Source: Planctomycetota bacterium (GTDB lineage: Bacteria; Planctomycetota; UBA1135; UBA2386). Taken from it: a stretch of DNA of 64,000 nucleotides. Location of the stretch: the NCBI GenBank assembly GCA_016716265.1, contig JADJWQ010000001.1, positions 2,728,001 to 2,792,000 of the forward strand. The letters run 5' to 3'. Below are positions 25,715 to 33,226 of the stretch, one piece after another. Numbering within the stretch: position 1 is the stretch's first letter; every line of letters starts with the position of its first letter. The notes under the pieces are model-generated. The model was not told where the DNA came from. It worked only from the letters and a program-made list of their open reading frames with translations, and did no database searches. The position numbers and the translations under genes were made by a program.

Positions 25715-26740
25715 ATGGATGCCGTCCGCCTGACCGAGCCCGGGCGCCTCGAGCGCTTCACCCCCGCCGAACCTGCCCCGCCGCAGGTCGGTGAAGCCCT
25801 GGTCGCGGTGAAGCGCGTGGGCGTGTGCGGCACCGATCTGCACGCGTTCGCGGGGCGCCAGCCGTTCTTCACCTACCCGCGCGTGCTCGGGCACGAGCTC
25901 GCGGTCGAGGTGCTCGACTGCCCGAGCGGCGCGATCGCCCGCGGGGCGCGCTGCACGGTGGTTCCCTACCTGCCCTGTGGCGCGTGCCTCGCGTGCCGGC
26001 GCTCGCGGCCGAACTGCTGCGCGGAGGTGCGCGTGCTCGGGGTCCACGTCGACGGCGGCATGCGCGAGCGGTTCGTGCTACCCGACGCGGCGCTCGTGCC
26101 CTGCGACGACCTCGACCTCGACGCGCTCGCGCTGGTCGAGACGCTCGCGATCGGCGCCCACGCGGTCGCCAGGGCGGCACCCGACCCCGCGCGCGACGTG
26201 GCAGCCGTCGTCGGGGCCGGACCGATCGGCCTCGGCGTCGCCGCGCGCCTCCGCGCGCTCGGCGTGCCGGTCGCGCTGCTCGACCGCAGCGAGACGCGGA
26301 TCGCCGCGGCCCGCGACCGGGCGGGGTTCGACAGCGTGGTGGTCGCGACCGGCACCGACGACGCGGAGCGGCTGCGCGCCGCCTGCGGGGGGGAGCTGCC
26401 GACCGTCCTGTTCGACGCGACCGGCGCCCCCGCGTCCATGAACCGTGCCCTGGAGCTGGTCGCCCCGACCGCGACGATCGTGTTCGTCGGACTGCACCGC
26501 GAGGCGGTGACGTTCCCGGACATCGACTTCCACCGCAAGGAGCTGTCGCTGCTCGCGTCGCGCAATGCGACGCACGCCGAGTTCCGGACCGTGATCGACG
26601 ATCTCCACCACGGGCGGGTCGAGGCCCCCACGTTCGTCACGCACCGCACCGACCTCGCGTCGATCGGCACCGATCTGCCCGCGTTCGCCGATCCTGCCCG
26701 CGGCGTGATCAAGGCCATGCTGGACATCGGGGCGCCGTAA
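25715..26740 (+). CDS. Zinc-binding alcohol dehydrogenase
   Basis: A 341-residue medium-chain dehydrogenase. Catalytic zinc ligands appear as VGVCGTDLHAF (Cys) and LGHELAVEV (His-Glu). The structural zinc is bound by the four cysteines of PCGACLACRRSRPNCC. The Rossmann loop VVGAGPIGLG and LLDRSETRI acidic strand end indicate NAD binding. Related enzymes oxidise polyols, L-threonine or keto-deoxy sugar acids. It sits between the aldo/keto reductase and the lactonase in one operon, so a role in the same oxidative sugar pathway, for example a 2-keto-3-deoxy-acid step, is likely but not proven. Confidence 0.88.
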   Translation: MDAVRLTEPGRLERFTPAEPAPPQVGEALVAVKRVGVCGTDLHAFAGRQPFFTYPRVLGHELAVEVLDCPSGAIARGARCTVVPYLPCGACLACRRSRPNCCAEVRVLGVHVDGGMRERFVLPDAALVPCDDLDLDALALVETLAIGAHAVARAAPDPARDVAAVVGAGPIGLGVAARLRALGVPVALLDRSETRIAAARDRAGFDSVVVATGTDDAERLRAACGGELPTVLFDATGAPASMNRALELVAPTATIVFVGLHREAVTFPDIDFHRKELSLLASRNATHAEFRTVIDDLHHGRVEAPTFVTHRTDLASIGTDLPAFADPARGVIKAMLDIGAP

Positions 26741-26795
26741 TGCCCGGGCAGTGAGCCGCTCCGCACCCCCGCTACCCCGATCCCAGGACGACCCG

Positions 26796-27653
26796 ATGGC
26801 ACCGCCCCGCATCGACTCGCATGTGCACTTCTGGCGCATCGAATCCTACGCCGCGTACTGGCTCACCGGCGGCTTTGCGCCATTGCACCGCGACTGGCTG
26901 CCCGACGACCTCGCGCCCCGACTGCGCGCAGCGGGTGTCGACGGCGCGATCTTCGTGCAGGCGCAGCACGTCGAGGCCGACAATGCGTGGGTGCTCGGAC
27001 TCGCCGATCGCTACCCGTTCGTCCGCGGCGTGGTCGGCTGGGTCGACCTGACGGCGCCGGACGTCGGCTCGCGCATCGACCACTGGCGCGCGGACCCGCG
27101 CTTCGTCGGCGTCCGGCACATCACGCACGACGAGCCGGACGACGACTGGATCCTGCGCGCCGACGTCGACCGCGGTCTCGCGGAGCTGGCGCGGCGCCGC
27201 GTGCCGTTCGATCTGCTGTTCTTCCCACGCCACATGCCTCACGCCGCGACGGTCGCCCGGCGACACCCCGAGTTGCCGCTCGTGCTCGATCACCTCGGCA
27301 AGCCGCGCATCCGCGACGGCGCGATCGACGACTGGCTGCCGCACCTGCGGAACGCCGCCGCGCACCCGAACCTGTGCTGCAAGCTGTCCGGTCTGGTCAC
27401 CGAGGCGGTGTGGCACGACTGGGACGTGCCGCGGCTGCGTCGCTACGTCGACCTCGCGCTCGAGGCGTTCGGCCCGGACCGCCTGCTGCTCGGCTCGGAC
27501 TGGCCGGTGTGCGAGGTCGTCGCGCCGTACGCGCGGGTGGTGGAGACCTTGATCGAGACCCTCGACGGCCTCGCTGCGCACGAGCGCGACGCGATCCTCG
27601 GCGGCAACGCCTGCCGGGTCTACGCATTGCCGGACGCGCCGGCGGCGCGTTGA
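26796..27653 (+). CDS. Amidohydrolase, L-fuconolactonase-like
   Basis: A 285-residue metal-dependent TIM-barrel hydrolase (COG3618/Amidohydro_2). The N-terminal metal motif is IDSHVHFW; GAIFVQAQHVEADNAW, LVLDHLGKPRI, CCKLSGLVTEA and RLLLGSDWPVCEV follow, the last two being the family's C-terminal metal and active-site strands. Enzymes of this group open L-fucono-, L-rhamnono- or galactarolactones and some dicarboxylate lactones. Following an L-fucose/L-galactose dehydrogenase-like gene, it would hydrolyse the lactone made by that enzyme. The start at 26796 is the ATG next to the HxH strand; an upstream GTG at 26751 would add only 15 unlikely residues. Confidence 0.88.
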   Translation: MAPPRIDSHVHFWRIESYAAYWLTGGFAPLHRDWLPDDLAPRLRAAGVDGAIFVQAQHVEADNAWVLGLADRYPFVRGVVGWVDLTAPDVGSRIDHWRADPRFVGVRHITHDEPDDDWILRADVDRGLAELARRRVPFDLLFFPRHMPHAATVARRHPELPLVLDHLGKPRIRDGAIDDWLPHLRNAAAHPNLCCKLSGLVTEAVWHDWDVPRLRRYVDLALEAFGPDRLLLGSDWPVCEVVAPYARVVETLIETLDGLAAHERDAILGGNACRVYALPDAPAAR

Positions 27654-28058
27654 GACCGACCGCGAGCTTCGCGATCGCGGCCGGTCGCGGCCGTCGCGGG
27701 GTACGCAGAACCGGCTCGCCGGTCAGCGCGACGTACGACCCGTATGCAAGGTTGAACGTGTGGTCGACGCGCGCGGCCCGGTGAGCCGGTTTCTGTCGGA
27801 CGCTTCCGCTCATCGCGGAGCCCGGCAGCGAAGGTGCCGGTTGCTTCAGGATTCGTTGCAGGTTTGCGCCCGCTCCGAGCTCCGCGGTGTCCACCGCGTC
27901 CGACCCCTGGAGCGGAATCGGCGCGGGGACCGCAGCCGCCGTCTCCGAAAAAACCGCCGGGACGCGATTCCGGGGCGCCGACCTTCGCTCCGAAGGCGCA
28001 CAGCGCTGTGTCGGTCACCGCGCGCCGCCCGGCCGGTGCGCACCGACCTCGCTCGCCC
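27654..28058. other. Intergenic region, no gene recognised
   Basis: About 400 bases between the lactonase and the esterase gene. Open frames exist on both strands but are short, arginine-rich and without family motifs. An A-rich run (aaaaaac near 27950) breaks the high GC. Promoter elements for the esterase may lie here, but none can be assigned. Confidence 0.5.
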
Positions 28059-28967
28059 ATGAACGCGCTCCCGACCCTGGCTCTGATCCTGTCCATGACG
28101 GCGCTCGCACCGCGCCTCGCCGCCCAGCAGGAGGCCGACGTCTACGTCCTCGCCGGCCAGAGCAACGCCGAAGGCACCGGCCGCGTCGGTCTCCTCCCGG
28201 CCGACCTGCGCGGGCCGCTGCCGTCGGCCCGGATCTGGAACCACCGGGTCAGCCCGGCGCGCTGGGAGACGCTCGAGGCGGGCGTCAACAACCTGTCGAG
28301 CACCGATCCGGTCGCGTCCGGCCGCTGCGGCCTGGAGATCGGCCTGGCGGCGGCGCTCGAGGCGCACCTGCCGGATCGCCCGGTCCACCTCGTGAAGCTC
28401 GCGGTCGACGGCTCGCCGCTCGGTCCGGTCCCCGGCATGCTGCGGTGGGAGCCGGCGGCGCGACAGCTCACCGCGCTGCTCGCGTCCCACCTGCGCGCGG
28501 CCCTCGACGCGCTCCGCGACGACGGGCTGGTCCCGGTGGTACGCGGCGTGATCTGGTACCAGGGCGAGACCGACGCGACCTCGGCGACGCTCGCCGCGGA
28601 CTACGGCTGGCGACTCGGCGCGCTGCGCGGTGCGCTGCTCGACGAGATCGAGCTCGGCACCGGGCGCCGGGCGGCGACGACCTGGGTCGAGGTCGCGATC
28701 CACCCCGACACGTTCGCGCCGCTGGGCGGCGGCCACGTCGACCTGGTCCGCGCCACGCAGCGCACGTTCGCCGCTGCGACACCCGGCTGCGTGCTGGTGG
28801 ACACCGCGGGCCTGAAGCTGCTGGCGGACTCGACGCACCTCGACACCGCGTCGCTCGTGCAGCTCGGCGGGACGGTGGCGGAGGCCCTGGCGCGCGCGCG
28901 CGGCGATGGGCTGCGCCTCCTGGATTCGAGCCTGCCGCTGCTCGACCCGCGCATCTCGCTGCGCTGA
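28059..28967 (+). CDS. Secreted SASA-family carbohydrate acetylesterase
   Basis: A 302-residue exported protein with signal peptide LALILSMTALAPRLAAQ. It matches the SASA (sialate O-acetylesterase-like, PF03629) SGNH hydrolase fold. The nucleophile block is YVLAGQSNAEGTG, the central block is GVIWYQGETDATSA, and the catalytic Asp-His block is DSTHLDTASLVQLG near the C-terminus. Such enzymes remove acetyl groups from plant or host polysaccharides. It runs in the same direction as the preceding sugar-oxidation genes but 400 bases away, so it may be a separate transcription unit. Substrate unknown. Confidence 0.88.
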   Translation: MNALPTLALILSMTALAPRLAAQQEADVYVLAGQSNAEGTGRVGLLPADLRGPLPSARIWNHRVSPARWETLEAGVNNLSSTDPVASGRCGLEIGLAAALEAHLPDRPVHLVKLAVDGSPLGPVPGMLRWEPAARQLTALLASHLRAALDALRDDGLVPVVRGVIWYQGETDATSATLAADYGWRLGALRGALLDEIELGTGRRAATTWVEVAIHPDTFAPLGGGHVDLVRATQRTFAAATPGCVLVDTAGLKLLADSTHLDTASLVQLGGTVAEALARARGDGLRLLDSSLPLLDPRISLR

Positions 28968-28974
28968 GCGGAGC

Positions 28975-30231
28975 TCACGCGGACGTGGCGGCGCGCGTCG
29001 TCACGAGCGCGAAGCGCCGCTCGCCGTGCCGCAGCGCGAACACGACGTAGCCCACCGCGCCGGATCCGTGCAGCTCGCGCTGCAGCGCGTTGGCGTCGGC
29101 CGCGCCGCCCCGGCTCTTCACCTCGACGGTCCCGGCATCGTGGGCGGCGAGCCAGGCGCGCAGTGCCCGCGTGCGCAAGGGCAGCTCCGCCAGCACCGCG
29201 AAGCTCTCGAACCACGGCCCGCGCACCGGCTCGGCGGCGGTCAAGAGCCCGAGCCCGTGGCCGAACGGCTCGAGCACCTGCTCGGCCGCGAGCCCGGCGA
29301 CCAGCTCCGCGCGCTCGAGCGCCGCGTCGGGCACGATCACGAACGCGTCGGGTGCCATGCGACCCGGCGGCAGTACGTCCGGCGAACCGGTCGTGCTGAC
29401 GCCGAGATCGACGCGCGAGGCGGTCCGGCGCCCGGGTGCGCGCGCCATGGCCCCGCACCACACGATCGCCTGGCGCAGGCCGCGCCGATCGCCGAGCACC
29501 TCCACCTCGGTGCGGTCCGACCACGGCAACCCGCCGAGGTCCGCGCCCGGACCGAGCTTCACGGCTCCCGGCGCACCGCTGCGCACCCAGCGATCGACCA
29601 CCGGCAGGCCGGGCGAGAACTCGTCGAGCCGCCAGCGCCGCCGCCCGCCGCGGTCCCGGCGCGCGGGATCGAGATGGAACGCGGTGCCGTCCGGCTCCAG
29701 TGCGGCGACGTCCCCGACGCGGACGGCGATATCCGGCGCATTGAGCGCCGCCATCGCGCAGCGCGCCTCATCGGCATCGACGGCGAGCACCTCGCAGCCG
29801 GCGGTCGCGGACAGCTCGATCGCATCGCCGCCCATGCCGCAGCAGAGATCGAGGACGCGCTGCGCGCGTAGCGACGCGAAGCGCACCGCCTTGTGCCGGG
29901 CCGCGGCCGTGCCCGACGCCTGTTCCAATGCGGGACGGTCGCACCACAGCACCGCTGCCGCATCGAAGCGCCCGGCGGCGCGGCGGCGCGCGGCGGCCAG
30001 CTCGAGCGCGAGCGGCACGAGGTCGGCGGGGCCGACCGCGCGCAGCGACGCGACGTCCCGTGGCGTCGGCCGTTCCGGATCGCCGATCTCCATCACGGCC
30101 GCGACCAGCGCCGTGCATTCGGCAGATGCGAGTCGCCGCCAGGCCGCCGCAGATCGCGCGTCGTTCAGCAGATTCGCTCCCTCGGCACCATCGCGTTTCG
30201 CAACAGAGCGGACCCTGCGCGGCCGATACAC
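28975..30231 (-). CDS. SAM-dependent methyltransferase with THUMP-like domain
   Basis: A 418-residue protein. The central methyltransferase core has RVLDLCCGMGGDAIEL (SAM loop, about residue 131), VLAVDADEARCAMA and a DPARRD motif (FHLDPARRDRGGRRRW), the catalytic motif seen in related RNA methyltransferases. The C-terminal segment LRAWLAAHDAGTVEVKSRGGAADANALQRELHGSG is typical of the THUMP-like domain (PF18096). Proteins of this kind are thought to modify RNA. It is divergent from the PhnD-like/kinase pair and ends seven bases from the esterase stop, tail to tail. The target nucleotide is unknown. Confidence 0.85.
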   Translation of the reverse strand: MYRPRRVRSVAKRDGAEGANLLNDARSAAAWRRLASAECTALVAAVMEIGDPERPTPRDVASLRAVGPADLVPLALELAAARRRAAGRFDAAAVLWCDRPALEQASGTAAARHKAVRFASLRAQRVLDLCCGMGGDAIELSATAGCEVLAVDADEARCAMAALNAPDIAVRVGDVAALEPDGTAFHLDPARRDRGGRRRWRLDEFSPGLPVVDRWVRSGAPGAVKLGPGADLGGLPWSDRTEVEVLGDRRGLRQAIVWCGAMARAPGRRTASRVDLGVSTTGSPDVLPPGRMAPDAFVIVPDAALERAELVAGLAAEQVLEPFGHGLGLLTAAEPVRGPWFESFAVLAELPLRTRALRAWLAAHDAGTVEVKSRGGAADANALQRELHGSGAVGYVVFALRHGERRFALVTTRAATSA

Positions 30232-30254
30232 GGCGGAGTCGCGCCGTGGTCATC

Positions 30255-31226
30255 ATGCACTCCCGCCGGCCCGGGATCATCGTCACGATCCTCTTCGGGA
30301 TCGTCGCAATCGTCGCGAGCGCAGCCGTCGCGCTCGTCGACGGCCCGACCACGTCCGCACCGCGGAGCCACCGGCTCGAGCGCCCGAACACCACACCGCG
30401 CGCAGCGGTCCTCGTGCTCGGCACGGTCTCGTCGCACCCGGCGGAGGAGCTCGAGATCTTCCAGCCGTTCGTCGACCACCTCGCGAGCCGACTCGACGCT
30501 CACGGCATCCGCCAGGGCCGCGTGCTCGTGGCTGCGAGCATCCGCGAGATGGCGGAGCGGATGGCCGGCGGGGAGGTCGACCTCTACATCGACAGCCCGA
30601 TGCCGGTCGCGGCCGTCGTCCGCGACGCGCACGCACGGGCGGTCGCGATTCGCTGGAAGAAGGGCGTGCGCGACTACCGTTCCGAGATCGTCGTCCTCGC
30701 CACCAGTGCGATCGAGCAGCCCGAGGACCTCCGTGGCCACACGATCGCGTTCTCCGAGCGCTTCTCGACATCCGCGCACCTGGTCCCGCGCGCACGCCTG
30801 ATCCGACTGCACGGACTGACCGTGGTCGCCGAGTCCGACGACCGCTCGCCACTCGCGGATGCGATCCGCTACGTGTTCTCGGGAGACGACGAGACCTCGC
30901 TCGTGTGGCTGCTGCGCGGGCGCGTCGATGCGGCCGCGCTCAGCGACCGCGACCTCGAGGAGATCGTGGGCCGCGACGTCGGACTGCTGCGGACGATCGA
31001 CCTCAGCGCTCCGATCCCGCGCCACGTCGTCTGCGTGCGATCCGGACTCGATCACGACCTCAGCCTGACGCTCCAACACGTTCTCATGTCGCTGCACGAG
31101 GACGATGCGGGTCGCTCCGCATTGTGGCGATTCGAGAACACGACGCGCTTCGAATCGCTGCCAGCGGAAGCGTTCCGGATGATCGAGCAGCTCCACTGGA
31201 GTGTCGCGGAGCAGTTGCACCGATGA
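30255..31226 (+). CDS. PhnD-like phosphate/phosphonate-type binding protein
   Basis: A 323-residue protein with an N-terminal membrane segment (IIVTILFGIVAIVASAAVALV) and a type-II periplasmic binding domain of the PhnD/TauA kind: VLGTVSSHPAEELEIFQPFVDHLASRL, the inserted VASIREMAERMAGGEVDLYIDSP, and VLATSAIEQPEDLRGHTIAFSERFSTSAHLVPRARL. There is no permease or ATPase gene nearby. Its stop overlaps the ATG of a hybrid histidine kinase (ATGA), so it most likely acts as a ligand-sensing partner of that kinase rather than in transport. A GTG at 30246 is an alternative start. The ligand could be phosphate, phosphonate or an unrelated anion. Confidence 0.83.
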   Translation: MHSRRPGIIVTILFGIVAIVASAAVALVDGPTTSAPRSHRLERPNTTPRAAVLVLGTVSSHPAEELEIFQPFVDHLASRLDAHGIRQGRVLVAASIREMAERMAGGEVDLYIDSPMPVAAVVRDAHARAVAIRWKKGVRDYRSEIVVLATSAIEQPEDLRGHTIAFSERFSTSAHLVPRARLIRLHGLTVVAESDDRSPLADAIRYVFSGDDETSLVWLLRGRVDAAALSDRDLEEIVGRDVGLLRTIDLSAPIPRHVVCVRSGLDHDLSLTLQHVLMSLHEDDAGRSALWRFENTTRFESLPAEAFRMIEQLHWSVAEQLHR

Positions 31227-33226
31227 GCGCCCACAGCGAGCAGGATCCGGCCGACCGCGGCTGGTGTCGCCCGATCGGCCTCGTCATGCGCATACAGATC
31301 TGTGTCGCGCTCGCGCTGATCGGTGTCGCCGCGTTCCAGTTCTCCGTGCACAGGGAATCCGACCACCGGCTCCTGAGAGCGCTGATGGTGGGTCGCGCGC
31401 GACACCTCGCCGAAACGGCCGCGAGGCTGTGCGCGGAGCCGTTGAGGGCGGACGACGTCGGCGCGCTCCGCCGGCTCGCCGATTCGTTCCGGGCCGGTGA
31501 CGACATCCTGACCGCCGCGATCTACGACGCCGAGCACCGCCGACTCTGCAGCGGCCGCCCGGCGGTTCACGGCGGCCCGACGATCGATCGCTCGGGTGCG
31601 GACCCGACGATCGCAGCGCTCGGGCGTGCGACGGCCTCCTGGGCGTCCGCCGACCGCGTCGTCGCCGTCGCGCCCGCGCGGATCGGCGAGGACCGCGTCG
31701 GCAGCGTGAAGATCGAGCTGTCGTACGCACCGGCGCTCGCGGCCTCCGCCGGGATCCAGCGGAGGGCATCCCTCGCGCTCGGTGGCTTCCTGCTCGGCGC
31801 CGTGCTGCTCGCCGCGGTCGCCGCGCGCCTCATCATGCACCCGGTCCGCAGGCTCCTCGGGGTGGCGCGCTCGGTCGCGATGGGCGACTTCGACGCGCGT
31901 GCGGCGGTGGATCGCTCCGACGAGCTCGGCGAGCTCGCGGAGTCGTTCAACGGGATGCTCGACGCGCTGACGCTCAACGACGTGCACCGCGAGAAGCTGG
32001 AGCGCACCAACTCCGAACTGCGCACGTCGCGCGCCAGCGCCGAGGCCACGGCGAAGGCGAAGGCGGAGTTCCTGTCGAGCATGAGCCACGAGATCCGGAC
32101 CCCGCTGACCGCAATCCTGGGGTTCACCGAGCTGCTCCGCGAAGACGCGCCCGACCGCGCCACGCGCAAGGTCGTCGACACGATCCACGAGAACGGTCAC
32201 CACCTGCTGGCCCTGCTCGACGACATCCTGGACCTGTCCAGGCTCGAGGCCGACCGCATGTCGACCGAGCGGGAGCCGTGCGACGTCCAGCGGATCGCGC
32301 AGGGCGTCGTCGAGCTGCTCCGCGCGCGCGCGGAGGCGCGCGGCGTGGAGCTGCGCCTCGAGACCACGACCGCGGTACCGGCCTGGATCGCCAGCGACGC
32401 GAGGCGGGTGCGACAGATCCTGCTCAACCTGGTCGGCAATGCGGTCAAGTTCACCGAGCACGGGCACGTCGTCGTGCGACTGTCCGAGGAGGGCAGCGAC
32501 GACGACGACCGGCGGATCGCGATCGAGGTGGAGGACACCGGGATCGGCATGAGCGGCGAGCAGCTGAGCCGGGTGTTCGCGCCGTTCGCCCAGGCCGACG
32601 CGACGACGACGCGGCGCTTCGGAGGCACGGGACTCGGTCTCGCGCTGTCGCACCGCTTCGCGATCGCGCTCGGCGGCAGCATCGACGTGGCGAGCGAAAC
32701 GGACGTCGGCAGCCGCTTCACGCTGCGCATCCCGTCGGTGGCCTGCGAGCCGCCCGTCGACCTGTCACCGGGCGGCGACGCGACGCCGGCCGCCGGCGAC
32801 GCGCCCCTGCGCGGCGCCCGCGTATTGATCGCAGAGGACGGCCCCGACAATCGCTGCCTGATCGAGGCGATCATCCGCCGGGCGGGCGGCGACCTCTGCT
32901 ACACGGAGAACGGCAATCTGGCGGTCGCCGCAGCGCTCGCCGCGGAGGCGGACGGCCGGCCGTTCGATCTCGTGTTGATGGACGTGCAGATGCCGGAGCT
33001 CGACGGCTGCGAGGCGACGCGCGCGCTGCGGAACGCCGGCTACCGGCGCCCGATCGTCGCGCTGACCGCGCACGCGCTCGCGGACGAGATGCAGCGCTGC
33101 CTCGACGCCGGCTGCGACGCGTACGAGACCAAGCCGATCCGGCGCCGCCGTCTGCTCGACACACTCGCGGGGCTGCTCACGGACGCCGCGCCGAGCCCGC
33201 CGCCGACGGCTCAGCCGCGGCGCTGA
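31223..33226 (+). CDS. Hybrid sensor histidine kinase/response regulator
   Basis: A 667-residue membrane kinase. Order: N-terminal span (IQICVALALIGVAAF), a periplasmic sensor of ~150 residues, second span (LALGGFLLGAVLLAAVAARLIM), HAMP linker, HisKA domain with FLSSMSHEIRTPLTAI (His about 289), HATPase domain with N box LLNLVGNAVKFTEHG, G1 VEDTGIGMS and G2 GGTGLGLALS, then a receiver domain (RVLIAEDGPDNR; phospho-acceptor Asp in LVLMDVQMPELDG about 586; Lys in YETKPI). It is translationally coupled to the PhnD-like protein, which probably supplies the periplasmic signal. No output regulator is adjacent, so the phosphate must be passed to a protein encoded elsewhere. The 3' end overlaps the convergent AsmA-like gene by 16 bases. 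Confidence 0.93.
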   Translation: MSAHSEQDPADRGWCRPIGLVMRIQICVALALIGVAAFQFSVHRESDHRLLRALMVGRARHLAETAARLCAEPLRADDVGALRRLADSFRAGDDILTAAIYDAEHRRLCSGRPAVHGGPTIDRSGADPTIAALGRATASWASADRVVAVAPARIGEDRVGSVKIELSYAPALAASAGIQRRASLALGGFLLGAVLLAAVAARLIMHPVRRLLGVARSVAMGDFDARAAVDRSDELGELAESFNGMLDALTLNDVHREKLERTNSELRTSRASAEATAKAKAEFLSSMSHEIRTPLTAILGFTELLREDAPDRATRKVVDTIHENGHHLLALLDDILDLSRLEADRMSTEREPCDVQRIAQGVVELLRARAEARGVELRLETTTAVPAWIASDARRVRQILLNLVGNAVKFTEHGHVVVRLSEEGSDDDDRRIAIEVEDTGIGMSGEQLSRVFAPFAQADATTTRRFGGTGLGLALSHRFAIALGGSIDVASETDVGSRFTLRIPSVACEPPVDLSPGGDATPAAGDAPLRGARVLIAEDGPDNRCLIEAIIRRAGGDLCYTENGNLAVAAALAAEADGRPFDLVLMDVQMPELDGCEATRALRNAGYRRPIVALTAHALADEMQRCLDAGCDAYETKPIRRRRLLDTLAGLLTDAAPSPPPTAQPRR

